A stretch of 64,000 nt of DNA from Siphonodentalium dalli (GCA_032622095.1 CP136061.1:249687582-249751581), one strand, 5' to 3'; positions 21,857 through 33,889 are shown, counted from the stretch's first letter. The notes: generated by a model from the letters alone, not told the origin. A program made the numbers and translations.

Positions 21857-22387
21857 CCCTTTCAGTGCCAAGGCCGTTTTTGTATCAACCCATATTTCCT
21901 TGATCATTTTTCAAATTTATTGATTATAATAATGTGATACATTGATGGAAAGAGCTCTTATGGACACTCATCTGTTGGTTTGGGAGACCCATTGGATGGT
22001 TTGTGGTACACACTTGATGGTTTGAGAACCCAATTTGTGTGGTTTGAGACACCACGTGCATGAATTAGGTCACTCGATGGTGACATTTGGCAGTCGTTGG
22101 ATGGAATGGAACACACATTGGACTGGTTTGGGCACTATTTGGCTGGTTTGTGACACTATACGGGTGGACTGTGTTACATATTATGTGGTTTTGGGACACT
22201 CGTTGTCTGATTTGGGACGCCCATTCTATGGACTGGTACACCACTAATTAATATGGTATATTATTATGAAGGTGGTCTACACACCCTTTGCGTGGTTTTA
22301 CGCACCAATAGATGGTTTGGGACATTTGAAAAATGATCAAGGAAGTATGGGTTGATACAAAAATCGGACTTGGCACTGAAAGGGTTA
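21853..22387. mobile_element. TTAA element family C, minisatellite-filled version
   Basis: TTAACCCTTTCAGTGCCAAG..TTTTTGTATCAACCCATA at the left and TATGGGTTGATACAAAAATC..CTTGGCACTGAAAGGGTTAA at the right, about 85-bp terminal inverted repeats. The interior is degenerate ~30-bp units around GATGGTTTGGGACAC. The copies at 26154 and 58570 have similar ends but a hairpin interior. Confidence 0.85.
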
Positions 22388-22814
22388 AATTTCTTGAACA
22401 TCTCAAAATGAAAAATAGACCATTCCAATGTCTACTTCTATAATTGCCGGGAGAATATTTTGAGTAAAAATAGGATTAAGATCCCAGTGCCATCCATATG
22501 ATGCACTAATTTTTTTAACTTATTATCTTATAAGATAAAATACTTGTACTATAAAGTATTTGTTCCCACTCATTATCAAGCATGGATCACAGCCCCTAGA
22601 GAGCGTGAACCAATTCACCAATGGTATGGTGAAGCAACATAAATGATGCTTCACCAAAACAAACAATATGTCCATTTATTGTTAACCCTTGAACCCCCAT
22701 CATTTCATTTAGTGAACTTGGATCCCGACCCCCAGAGAGTGTGATTAAATCTACTAACGGTATGGTTAGGCATCATAACCCGATGCTTTCCCAGTGATAT
22801 TAACAATAACACAT

Positions 22815-23163
22815 TTAAAGGGGTACTGTGCACTAAATCATTTATGGGACCATCTCCTTTTATACTCAACAGAATATATGTAACAAATGAATGAATTTGA
22901 GCCATTGGTGAGGGCAAAATACACTCATTTACCATATGAACGATACAAACAACAAGGTAATTATAACGAAAATGAATTTATGACTCCAGCCATAAATTCA
23001 TTTTCATTATAATTACCATGTTGTTTGCATCATTCATAGAGCACATGAGTGTATTTTGCACTAATCTATGGCTCAAATTCATTCATTTGTTGCATATATT
23101 CTGTTGAGTATAAAAGGATATGGTCCCATAAATGACAGGATTTAGTGAACAGTACCCCTTTAA
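22815..23163. mobile_element. TTAA foldback element family H
   Basis: TTAAAGGGGTACTGTGCACT to GAACAGTACCCCTTTAA, a palindrome of about 350 bp centred near TGACTCCAGCCA. A second copy is at 27172-27525. Confidence 0.85.
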
Positions 23164-23246
23164 GCGGTGAATGAATTTAGTTCAACCTAGACTCAATGCA
23201 TTAGTGTCCCAAATCAAAGATTTACACTCCAAGGGATTTGTTGTTG

Positions 23247-23634
23247 TTAACAGAAGGGCCCTGTGCCAATGCATTCTCTTATATATGCGAGTCGACCATA
23301 GGTCGCCTCGCATATATAAGAGAATGCATTGGCTTAACACATTAAAAATTATAAAATTGTTAAAGAATGTAAGAAAAAATGGTAAAAAGTGTTAAAAAAA
23401 GATTTTTTTTAGGCCAATGCATTCTCTTATATATGCGAGGCGACCTATGGTCGACTCGCATATATAAGAGAATGCATTGGCACAGGGCATAACTGTAACT
23501 ATCACAATGTGGTCAAGGAGCCGGTTCCAATGATATCCATATTTGTATGGTTCTATTGAGACAGTCCGAAGATATTTTAGGCTGTTGAAGCTTTATTTGG
23601 CCGGTTTTGGCCGGTTTGTTGGGTAAAGGGTTAA
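23247..23634. mobile_element. TTAA MITE family A, left end deleted
   Basis: Left TTAA runs straight into CAGAAGGGCCCTGTGCC (CCCTTTACCC lost); the right end GTTGGGTAAAGGGTTAA is intact. Two hairpin modules. Confidence 0.85.
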
Positions 23635-23849
23635 ATGTGACACAATAGTTGAGATTAGGAACTACTGGTAACATTTGTTAGGCGATGATTTATTTTAAAT
23701 TTTAAAGAGGTTTATATATGTACGTATATATATGTTTACATTTAACAAGGTAGGGCACACTATAAACTATAATTTTGCTTGGTCTCTGTTAACGAACACA
23801 CAGACACAGGGTATATGTCAATTGAAATTTTCATTTGATATAGAGGATA

Positions 23850-24065
23850 TCACTAAATGGATTCTCCCATTCAGCTCAGAAGTTTTCATTGGAATGGTCT
23901 ATTACTCATTAATAGGGATGTTCTGATAATATAAGGACAGAGGACAGATACCTATAGATTCCTATTCATTCAAGGATGTTTGGATAATAATTTCAGCAGA
24001 TTACAGTTTTTTTAAACTTATTAGCTAAACATCCATTAACAATGAATGGCTTCGAATCAAGTAAC
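23850..24065. repeat. Family I copy, diverged
   Basis: CTAAATGGATTCTCCCATTC.., TCATTGGAATGGTCTATTAC, AAACTTATTAGCTAAACATC. Confidence 0.5.
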
Positions 24066-24248
24066 TACTTGTCAGTGAGTATACACTTATTAATGAGATT
24101 ATAGACACCGTTCGAATAACGAATTACTACTTATAAGAATTACGAATAGCTGAGAGTAGTCGAGTCCATTTCTGAGAAAATCGTGGCGTTCTAACTTCTT
24201 GCCACTTGCAGTAAGGTGATATAGATGTTTGCCTTGATTATTTTGTGG

Positions 24249-24461
24249 TTAACCCTTCCGTGACTGGAGTTTCCTGAAATTTTGCGGATACCATGTGCCA
24301 ATGCATTCTCTTATATATGTGAGTCTCCTATAGGGGGCCTTGCATATATATGAGAACGCATTGGCCTAACAATGTTTATGGGAGACTCGCATATATAAGA
24401 GAATGCATGGCACAGGATCTTTAATGCTGCACCAGTGCAGCTCCTGTCATGAAAGGATTAA
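24249..24461. mobile_element. TTAA MITE family B, internally deleted
   Basis: TTAACCCTTCCGTGACTGG to CTGTCATGAAAGGATTAA. The first hairpin module is complete; half of the second is missing. Confidence 0.8.
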
Positions 24462-25125
24462 TTATGTTATCAGGTGATAGCTTAGCACTTTGTATTTCGC
24501 AAGATTCTCGTTTTTCACGATGACGAATCATTGAATGCCACCAAAAGATAGAAATTAACATAAGGCCACACGGCCATTAAAATTAACATAAAGCCACACG
24601 GCCATTACAATCTCAGAGTCAACTTCACATTCTATATGCTGTATTTGTGACTTTTGTTGAAAACCTAAAACAGTAATCATAACTACATAATTGGCAAAAT
24701 GACAACTGATAGAAAAATCACAAATTCTAGTGACGTTGTGTCGTAGTGACGTAGTGTCCTATTCATAATTCTTATTAGCAGTAGTTCATCGAAAGGTGTC
24801 TAACATGGATAACAGAGTTCTCTAATCTGCAGTGATAAATTTAATTAATAATTGGCCAAAGGTTTCTAGCAAATTGAATCCATGAAAATTACAATAACTC
24901 AGTGTAAACCCAATAGAAATGACGTATATCTAATATAGTTACATCCACATTGAGATTAATAAAGGAATATAATGACGAAGCTGTTTCTCAACCAATTGCA
25001 TTGCATACACATTAAGAACATAAAACTACAATCATTTCCAAAATCAGAAAATCATAATCAAGTCGGAAAATATGGTTCTGGACATAGGCAAAATGAGATC
25101 CCAGAGGTTTTACTGTTACTGGCTG

Positions 25126-25342
25126 TACAGTAATGCCCTAAATAATCAACTCCTTAACAACAGCAGAATTATGGATAATTTTTCAGGATTTAGATGGCAA
25201 TATGGCTTGTTGCCATTCATCGGAAAGCTCACAGTGAGAGCTTTCCGATGAATGGCAACAAGCCATATTTCCGACTAAATCCTGAAAAGTTACCCATAAT
25301 TCTGCTGTGGTTAAGGAGTCGATTATTTAGAGCATTACTGTA
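25126..25342. mobile_element. Foldback MITE family E
   Basis: TACAGTAATGCCCTAAATAA to TTTAGAGCATTACTGTA, centred on CTCACAGTGAGAG. Confidence 0.88.
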
Positions 25343-25485
25343 GATGGCCGACCAATACACCAAAATGAAGGAAATTTTTCAAGGAATATGACTTTCATTA
25401 TTATTTTTTGTTTTCTTAAATTGCTGCATTTCTGGCCACAGTTTTGGGGAATTTTAGTGTTATTTGGGCCTGAAAATATGTTGCC

Positions 25486-25783
25486 AGACACTCTGGGGAC
25501 CTCATTCTGCTTAGGCTTCATCTTCTTGGAAAGTATCTTTAATATTATCAAATTAACAATTTTTTTAGTTTAGTTTCTCTATATGCACAAATTGGCAGAT
25601 GACACAAGGCATAATCGATGTGCCCAATGGGCGTACATCACAATATTCACCATCTGGGAACTTAAATCTGTGTCTTGGTCTCCCATGAGGTTCCCAGGGG
25701 ATGAATTTGGTGATGCTAGCCCACATTGAGGTGTAGAATCACTAAATTCCCCCTCAAGGGACCTCATTCTGCAAATATTTGTT
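25486..25783. mobile_element. Family F hairpin element, 5'-truncated long version
   Basis: Starts within CTCTGGGGACCTCATTCTGC, keeps the middle (GGAAAGTATCTTTAATATTA, ATAATCGATGTGCCCAATGG) and the right foldback. Confidence 0.65.
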
Positions 25784-26153
25784 TTAGGCCCTCTTCAGGT
25801 GACGAGGGACTCAGGGAGGTGGCTATTTTTAGATAGAATTATCTGATTTGGAGATTTTATGTCGTGATCACAATGTTAATAAGAATGCATTTGGATTAAA
25901 ACAGCTTACGAAATATAGTCCTTTAATTTAAGTGAGGCTATGGTTCTACATCATGCCAAAACTGGAATGGGTAAGCTAGATATGGGAAAGGCATACATAA
26001 GGCCATTTTTTTTTATCTTGCTGGTTTACGGATCCTCCTGCCCAAAAAATCACTGGACTATAAAACAAATTAATCTACAATCAACCTTTATTTGATTTCC
26101 TCTAAGTCTAATGGGCCGTATAGCAACAAATATTTAGTATCATTATCCATCCC

Positions 26154-26405
26154 TTAACCCTTTGAGTGCCAGGGGCCGATATTATCGGCCCTAAACCTAC
26201 ACAATAAGTCTGTTAAAGAATATAATAAAATATATTAAAATTGTAAAAAATTGTAAAAAAAACCACAAAAAAAACCAATTGTTAAGCCAATGCATTCTCT
26301 TATATATGCGAGGCGACCTATGGTCGACTCGCATATATAAGAGAATGCATTGGCACAGGGTATATGGGTTGATACAAAAATCGGACCTGGCACTCAAAGG
26401 GTTAA
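26154..26405. mobile_element. TTAA element family C, hairpin version
   Basis: TTAACCCTTTGAGTGCCAGG GGCCGAT at the left and TTGATACAAAAATCGGACCT GGCACTCAAAGGGTTAA at the right. It has one complete hairpin module of the same type as in family A. Confidence 0.85.
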
Positions 26406-26451
26406 CTAACACTGCTTATGATTGGGTAAAAGCCGTCACATGATAATCCGA

Positions 26452-26940
26452 AAAAAAGTCAAATTGGACATTTCACCGATTCATTTGGCTACAGAGTTAC
26501 TTTGTGACGTCACAGAGTCCCGACAAAAACCATATTAGACTTTATTGCGCGTGCAATACTCTGGTGGATTTAGCAGATGTTTAACTTCCGCATTGAGTCT
26601 TTTTTTCACTTCCGTGTTTACTGTTCCAAATCATGCTTTCTAATGATCAAATACAGGCTTTTATAGAATCAAGTGGCCACAAATATCAAAAATAACCATA
26701 CACAAAAGATTTAATCCCAAAATTTGGATAAAAATACAGATGGATAATAAAAATATCATTATACAATGTTGTGTACAGTATGCGTTTTTCTTGTACTCGT
26801 CCAGGTTGTGGTGAAAAGTCATATTGGACTCAACACTGTGTGTCTCGTCCAATAAGACTTTTCACCATAACCTGAATTCGTTCAAAAAAATACATACACT
26901 GTAAACAACATTGTATAATAACTTTATAATAATTATCGAG
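26452..26940. mobile_element. Family G element (uninterrupted copy)
   Basis: Includes GTGACGTCACAGAGTCCC, CGCATTGAGTCTTTTTTTCA, a TATACAATGTTGTGTACAGT foldback and TGGTGAAAAGTCATATTGGA. A second copy, split by the nested transposons, lies at 51770-51977 and 56398-56780 in the opposite orientation. Outer boundaries approximate. Confidence 0.65.
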
Positions 26941-27171
26941 CATCAAGAAGGCCAGAAAATCAAATAAAACTATTTCTGACTGTAAATTGGATTAACGTAC
27001 ATGTACCAGATATTCCCTTCTCCACCAATAAGAAGGAGTCTTTCTGAACAATTGTAGCACTAACATACTTTGCTAATATTTTAACATTTTCCCAAAGGCT
27101 TTCTTTCACGTTTTATTAAAGACTCTATCATTTCACCTTTACATCTAAAATTAATATGTATTACATTTAAT

Positions 27172-27525
27172 TTAAAGGGGTGCTGTACACTAAATCTGGC
27201 CATTTATGGGACCATCTCCTTTTATGCTCAAACGAATATATGCAACAAATGAATGAATTTGAGCCATCGGTTAGTACAAAATACACTCATGTTCTCTATG
27301 AACGATGAATACGACATGGTAATTATAATGAAAATGAATTTATGACTCCAGCCATTTATTCATTTTGGTTATAATCACCATGTTGTTTGTATCGTTCACA
27401 GAGCACATGCGTGTATTTTGCACTAATCCATGGCTCAAATTAATTTATTTATTGCATATATTATGTTGAGTATAAAAGGATATGGTCCCACAAATGACCG
27501 TATTTAGGGTACAGTACACCTTTAA
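27172..27525. mobile_element. TTAA foldback element family H
   Basis: TTAAAGGGGTGCTGTACACT to GGTACAGTACACCTTTAA, same palindrome as 22815-23163. Confidence 0.85.
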
Positions 27526-27620
27526 GATTTATTTATAAAATACAAAATATTAAAATTCAAAACTGTTTTATTTTTAATTTTGTTCCCTCCTCCCAGCTCC
27601 TCCTACCCTATCATTAGATA

Positions 27621-27780
27621 TAGAGGATCTCCAACGAGTTATGTTGGGATATAAGATTTTATGAAACGAGTTTGATAAATTTGATTCACAAAGAGTCGTA
27701 GACGAGTTGTGAATCAAATTTAACAAACGAGTTTCATAAAATCTTATATCCCAACATAACGAGTTGAAGATCTTGTATAT
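27621..27780. mobile_element. Foldback element family K
   Basis: TAGAGGATCTCCAACGAGTT..ATGTTGGGATATAAGATT and complement, ending GAAGATCTTGTATAT. About 150-bp palindrome centred on AAAGAGTCGTAGACGAG. Confidence 0.75.
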
Positions 27781-28162
27781 CACATGAAAAAAAATAGAGC
27801 CTTATGCCTTTTTAACAAATTAAAATCATTAAAAGAAGCTGAAAAATGCATGTAAAATGCATACATGCATAGCGTTGGCTGAGATGCTTCACAACCGAAT
27901 ACGACAGTATTGCGCGCTCTGCCTTGTGACGAAACATATAGTCCCCCAATTTGCCTCTTTGTTTTTGTGCCTATTTTCTTTTATACAACTAAGTTGGACA
28001 ATAATTGAACTTTTATGAACAAAGCAATCATTTTGCAAAGTCTAGTATTAGTTTCAAGCGCGGCTTTTCTAAATAGTATTAATCCGCGTGGTAATTTACT
28101 TGGCGCAATGCCAAGTATCCCGGCAATTACACACTAGTGACAGATAAGAAAATACGTAATAG

Positions 28163-29985
28163 ATTTTTCAATGATATTATAGGGGTTTCATGTGATTTTT
28201 CAATGATATTATAGGGGTTTTATGTGATTTTACAATGATATTATAGGGGTTTCATGTGATTTTTCAATGATATTATAGGGGTTTCATGTGATTTTACAAT
28301 GATATTATAGGGGTTTCATGTGATTTTTCAATGATATTATAGGGGTTTCATGTGATTTTTCAATGATATTATAGGGGTTTCATGTGATTTTTCAATGATA
28401 TTATAGGGGTTTCATGTGATTTTTCAATGATATTATAGGGGTTTCATGTGTTCATGTGATTTTTCAATGATATTATAGGGGTTTCATGTGATTTTTCAAT
28501 GATATTATAGGGGTTTTATGTGATTTTTCAATGATATTATAGGGGTTTCATGTGATTTTACAATGATATTATAGGGGTTTCATGTGATTTTACAATGATA
28601 TTATAGGGGTTTCATGTGATTTTACAATGATATTATAGGGGTTTATGTGATTTTTCAATGATATTATAGGGGTTTCATGTGATTTTACAATGATATTATA
28701 GGGGTTTCATGTGATTTTACAATGATATTATAGGGGTTTATGTGATTTTTCAATGATATTATAGGGGTTTCATGTGATTTTTCAATGATATTATAGGGGT
28801 TTCATGTGATTTTTCAATGATATTATATGGGTTTCATGTGATTTTACAATGATATTATAGGGGTTTCATGTGATTTTACAATGATATTATAGGGGTTTCA
28901 TGTGATTTTTCAATGATATTATAGGGGTTTCATGTGATTTTTCAATGATATTATAGGGGTTTCATGTGATTTTACAATGATATTATAGGGGTTTCATGTG
29001 ATTTTACAATGATATTATAGGGGTTTATGTGATTTTTCAATGATATTATAGGGGTTTCATGTGATTTTACAATGATATTATAGGGGTTTATGTGATTTTA
29101 CAATGATATTATAGGGGTTTCATGTGATTTTTCAATGATATTATAGGGGTTTCATGTGATTCTACAATGATATTATAGGGGTTTCATGTGATTTTTCAAT
29201 GATATTATAGGGGTTTCATGTGATTTTACAATGATATTATAGGGGTTTCATGTGATTTTTCAATGATATTATAGGGGTTTCATGTGATTTTTCAATGATA
29301 TTATAGGGGTTTATGTGATTTTTCAATGATATTATAGGGGTTTATGTGATTTTTCAATGATATTATAGGGGTTTCATGTGATTTTTCAATGATATTATAG
29401 GGGTTTATGTGATTTTTCAATGATATTATAGGGGTTTATGTGATTTTACAATGATATTATAGGGGTTTCATGTGATTTTTCAATGATATTATAGGGGTTT
29501 ATGTGATTTTTTAATGATATTATAGGGGTTTCATGTGATTTTTCAATGATATTATAGGGGTTTCATGTGATTTTACAATGATGTTATAGGGGTTTCATGT
29601 GATTTTACAATGATATTATAGGGGTTTCATGTGATTTTTCAATGATATTATAGGGGTTTCATGTGATTTTACAATGATATTATAGGGGTTTCATGTGATT
29701 TTACAATGATATTATAGGGGTTTCATGTGATTTTTCAATGATATTATAGGGGTTTGTGATTTTTCAATGATATTATAGGGGTTTATGTGATTTTACAATG
29801 ATATTATAGGGGTTTCATGTGATTTTACAATGATATTATAGGGGTTTCATGTGATTTTTCAATGATATTATAGGGGTTTCATGTGATTTTTCAATGATAT
29901 TATAGGGGTTTCATGTGATTTTTCAATGATATTATAGGGGTTTATGTGATTTTTCAATGATATTATAGGGGTTTCATGTGATATA
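28163..29985. repeat. 32-bp minisatellite, about 57 units
   Basis: Unit GATTTTTCAATGATATTATA GGGGTTTCATGT. Units differ mainly at two places: TTTTTC or TTTTAC, and TTTCATGT or TTTATGT (31-bp units). The array ends about 73 bp before the donor of alternative exon B. Confidence 0.97.
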
Positions 29986-30058
29986 TAGTCATCCGTAAAC
30001 CAACAAATAAAAAAAAACTGGCCTAAGGCAGAAACGTGGGCAGGCAGGCAAATCTTAC

Positions 30059-30149
30059 CTTAAGTCCCTTGGCCCTATTTATAGCTCTGAGTGGCCTCAA
30101 CACCCTACACACCCTGAGTATTTTTAGAACAGAAATAGAAGCTCCCGGG
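30059..30149 (-). CDS. Cav1: Cav1 alternative exon B, IIIS4 voltage sensor
   Basis: 91-nt exon with a TTGTAG acceptor and a GTAAGA donor. It encodes [20 protein letters not shown] and [10 protein letters not shown]. It matches exon A residue for residue from KILRV onward while differing at about 15 synonymous sites in those 63 nt, which indicates an old duplication under purifying selection. At the S3-S4 end it has PGASISVL where exon A has AEGGISVV. Its acceptor is only 53 nt from exon A's end. A 32-bp minisatellite of about 1.8 kb begins roughly 70 nt after its donor. Confidence 0.95.
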
Positions 30150-30202
30150 CTACAATACAAAATGGTGACAGAATGAATATAAACTGAAACGAGGTGACTT
30201 AC

Positions 30203-30293
30203 CTTCAACCCTTTGGCCCTATTGATAGCACGTAGGGGTCGTAGCACCCTACACACCCTTAGAATTTTAACCACTGATATTCCACCTTCAGCA
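30203..30293 (-). CDS. Cav1: Cav1 alternative exon A, IIIS4 voltage sensor
   Basis: 91-nt exon (one base to finish Gly plus 30 codons) with a TTTTAG acceptor and a GTAAGT donor. It encodes [20 protein letters not shown] and [10 protein letters not shown], the IIIS4 helix with K/R at every third position plus the S4-S5 linker start. A second exon of the same length with the same C-terminal 21 residues lies 53 nt downstream. The shared phase (2 in, 0 out) means including both would shift the frame, so they should be mutually exclusive. The residues that differ from exon B lie at the N-terminal, extracellular end of S4. Confidence 0.96.
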
Positions 30294-30599
30294 CTAAAAT
30301 GCAAGTGTGAAAATATTAATACATGCAAAAAATACATACCTCGTGAAACCAGCAAAAGAAAGCATTTAATTTCTAAAATTCTGAATCCAGATATGAGTAT
30401 AATAATTTATTGTATGCTTTAAATTTATATTTTAAATAGTGGGTAATTGCCGCAATGTAGATATCGTATTTAGTGTCCAGACCGGCAGTAAAGATATCAT
30501 TTTGCTATTCACCGAATCACCGAATAATAATGAACGAATATCAATGCGCGATGAAACTATCTGTATGAACACACAAGTCAATGATAAAAAAAGACTTGT

Positions 30600-30931
30600 T
30601 TAACCATTTACCCAACAGAACGGCCCTGTGCCAATGCATTCCAATTGTTAAAGAATGTAAGAAAAAATGGTAAAAAGTGTTAAAAAAAGATTTTTTTTAG
30701 GCCAATGCATTCTCTTATATATGCGAGGCGACCTATGGTCGACTCGCATATATAAGAGAATGCATTGGCACAGGGCTAACTGTAACTATCACAATGTGGT
30801 CAAGGAGCCGGTTCCAATGATATCCATATTTGTATGGTTCTATTGAGACAGACCGAAGATATTTTAGGCTGTTGAAGCATTATTTGGCCGGTTTTGGCCG
30901 GTTTTGGCCGTTTTCTTGGGTAAAGGGTTAA
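30600..30931. mobile_element. TTAA MITE family A, one hairpin deleted
   Basis: TTAACCATTTACCCAACAGA to TCTTGGGTAAAGGGTTAA. The first hairpin module is cut to GTGCCAATGCATTCCAATTG; the second is intact. Confidence 0.85.
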
Positions 30932-31204
30932 ACTGAAATAATTGAATTAAGAATTTCATCTTATTGTTATTTGGGATTATAAATTGGTATCTCTCCATAA
31001 ATATTTGTCGCTTTTAGTGATAATTTGTTGGAAGTATTTTCTTTCGCGGACAACTAATTTCTCGCCATTTGAAAGTGGTTCATTGGCTATCAGCTGGCGA
31101 ACAACAACAATCAATTTTCAACTGAAATTTTGTGTATGATTTGTGAGAAATTATTTGGCACTAAATAAGGAATATTAATACATTATAAATAATTATCGAC
31201 ATGG

Positions 31205-31604
31205 TTAACCCTTTACCCAACAAACCGGCCAAAACCGGCCAAATAAAGCTTCAACAGCCTAAAATATCTTCGGTCTGTCTCAATAAAACCATACAAATAT
31301 GGATATCATTGGAATCGGCTCATTGACCACATTGTGATGGTTATAGTTATGCCCTGTGCCAATGCATTCTCTTATATATGCGAGTCGACCATAGGTCACC
31401 TCGCATATATAAGAGAATGCATTGGCCTAAAAGAAATCTTTTTTTAACACTTTTTACCATTTTTTCTTACATTCTTTAACAATTTTATAATTTTTAATGT
31501 GTTAAGCCAATGCATTCTCTTATATATGCGAGGCGACCTATGGTCGACTCGCATATATAAGAGAATGCATTGGCACAGGGCCCTTCTGTTGGGTAAAGGG
31601 TTAA
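31205..31604. mobile_element. TTAA MITE family A, complete
   Basis: TTAACCCTTTACCCAACAAA to GTTGGGTAAAGGGTTAA, two mirrored hairpin modules. Confidence 0.9.
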
Positions 31605-31746
31605 AGCACATAATAAATAGAACACCTATGGTGTTTAGACTGAATCCCATATTATTTCATTCGTGACTATAAATAGCACCTCAGTCGTTGATTGGTAGAA
31701 AATATCTGCTCATAATTAGTTTATTGACAGCTGTGCAAATTACACA

Positions 31747-31809
31747 TCAAATATAATAAAATATAATAAAATATAATAAAATATAATAAAATATAATAAA
31801 ATATAATAA
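31747..31809. repeat. 10-bp AT repeat (AAATATAATA)
   Basis: About six units. The same repeat occurs on the far side of the K palindrome at 32135-32182, so the palindrome and following sequence probably inserted into a longer array. Confidence 0.85.
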
Positions 31810-31810
31810 A

Positions 31811-31970
31811 TAGAGGATCTCACATGAGTTTCTATTTTATACGGAATTTATCAACAGAGTTCACTAAATTCGATTTGAGCCGAGGTTTACCGAGGCTCAA
31901 ATAGAATTTAGTGGACGAGGTTGATAAATTACGTATAAAATAGGACGAGTGTGAGATACTTTTTATCACA
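31811..31970. mobile_element. Foldback element family K
   Basis: TAGAGGATCTCACATGAGTT..TTCGATTTGAGCCGAGG and complement, ending GTGAGATACTTTTTATC. Confidence 0.75.
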
Positions 31971-32134
31971 TGATCAAATAAACGCGAAGCAATGCGAAAT
32001 ATCCATCGAAAACAACGATAAAAACCGCAGCGATCGCAAGTCATTTGAAGAACGATGTGACGTCATCGCACGCGCTGATATTAAACGTGTCTCTTATCGA
32101 TAATTATGAAACTGCTTTTATGGGCAAATTATGT

Positions 32135-32182
32135 GATAAAATATAATAAAATATAATAAAATATAATAAAATATAATAAAAT
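32135..32182. repeat. 10-bp AT repeat, second block
   Basis: AAATATAATA repeated about 4.5 times, matching 31747-31809. Confidence 0.8.
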
Positions 32183-32419
32183 TTCAGACATGAAAAAGAA
32201 TTTTCTCTGTCAAATGTGCATCACTGCTATTTTTAGAATTGTGAAGTCAACTGCGAAATGCGTAAATAATCTGATGCCACTTGGGAAAGATTCTCCATTT
32301 TATATAGAAATGGTATTTTCAATTAAATTAAAGTAATGTTAATCTGATACATTGTTATTGCTTTTTATATATAAATAAAGCCTTGAAGGAGTTAAACGAG
32401 ATAAAGTAGGCTTATAATG

Positions 32420-32880
32420 TGTGACCCGCCACATCAAATCCAGTCATAAGTCGGGATTTTTTTTACCCTGTGCCAATGCATTCTCTTATATATGCAAGTC
32501 AACCATAGGTCGCCTCGCATATATAAGAGAATGCATTGGCCTAACATTTTTTTACAATTTTAATAATTTTTTCTTGTATTCTTTAACAATTTTATAATTT
32601 CACCCATACAGAGCCCCATACAAACATGAGCAGATGACACTCTTCTATATGCTTCTATATATGTGTGGGGCTCCCTGTAGGGTAATGGATGTTTTTTTAT
32701 TTTATGTCCTAAAAATTGTAAGAAACATTTATTTAAAAACAATGATAAAAAATTGTTAGGCCAATGCATTCTCTTATATATGCGAGGCGACCTATGGTCG
32801 ACTCGCATATATAAGAGAATGCATTGGCACAGGGTAAAAAAAATCCCGACTTACGACTGGATTTGATATGGCGGGTCACA
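32420..32880. mobile_element. Element family D carrying hairpin modules
   Basis: About 50-bp inverted ends (TGTGACCCGCCACATCAAAT..CAGTCATAAGTCGGGATTTT) unlike those of families A-C. The inside holds the same hairpin modules (CTGTGCCAATGCATTCTC..) and a diverged CCCCATACAAACATGAGCAG block. No clear target duplication. Confidence 0.8.
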
Positions 32881-33100
32881 TATATGTAGCGGAAAGAAGT
32901 CAATAAATATATTTCAACTTATTCAAACATACAATGTACACAATAGATATGGCAATTATTGTAACAGCACTTTTCAAACTTGGGCGTGTTGTGGGAAGAA
33001 GACAAAACAAACGTGGGGATCAAAGTGCTGGATAGTAAGGTAGGAAAGTGCGAGTTATTATCAGGCTTTATCGCAAGAGTTTTCGTGATAATTTTCTCTT

Positions 33101-33345
33101 AATCCTTTCTATACTAAAGCATCATTGATGAGTAGTTATCCCACAGAAAATGTTCAGATAATAAGTTCAATATGTCGTTTTGTTGAACTTATTATCTGAA
33201 CATTAACCCTGCAATAAATAGTACTACTTCTGTACTTTTATGAAGTGTCATCTGCTTTTGTTTCTTTCTGAAAACCCCTCCATATGAATAATAGGCTATT
33301 CTGATGTATAATATTTTAACTGAGTGGAAGGAACCATTAAGCCTT
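33101..33345. mobile_element. Family I copy
   Basis: TTAATCCTTTCTATACTAAA.., TGTTCAGATAATAAGTTCAA and inverse, then TTAACTGAGTGGAAGGAACC. Confidence 0.6.
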
Positions 33346-33611
33346 TATTAATACGGATGGCCCTGACACTAGATTATGCAATGGATCTCTACTCTGACTA
33401 TGCCCAAAGAGTTCTCGAGTATGTAGCTATTTAACAGTAGTTGTATGTAGAAATATAATACTTCACATGGTATTTATTCTAAAGAATGTATAAAATTCAT
33501 GCAAAATCTAACAATTCCATTAAACAAGAGACAATACCAGCCAGATTCATGCTTTCTTAGTCACTTTAAATGATGACCTGTCCAATTTGACACCTATGTG
33601 TTGTCTAAGAA

Positions 33612-33828
33612 TATAGTAATGCCCTAAATAATCGACGCCTTAACCACAGAAGAATTATGGGTAATTTTTCAGGATTTAATCGGAATTATGGCTTGTTGTC
33701 ATTCATCTGAAAGCTCTCAGTGAGAGCTTTCCGATGAATGGCAACAAGCCATATTTCCGACTAAATCCTGAAAAGTTACCCATAATTCTGCTGTGGTTAA
33801 GGAGTCGATTATTTAGAACATTACAGTA
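33612..33828. mobile_element. Foldback MITE family E
   Basis: TATAGTAATGCCCTAAATAA to TTTAGAACATTACAGTA, terminal mutations on both sides. Confidence 0.85.
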
Positions 33829-33889
33829 GTTTCCCTTCAAAAGTTGATATCTCACTTTGTAAAATGTTATGTCAGGATTTAAAGGTTTG

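Noticed and set aside
28163-29985. CRISPR-like regular array
   Set aside because: Units are contiguous with no unique spacers, in a eukaryotic intron; it is a minisatellite.
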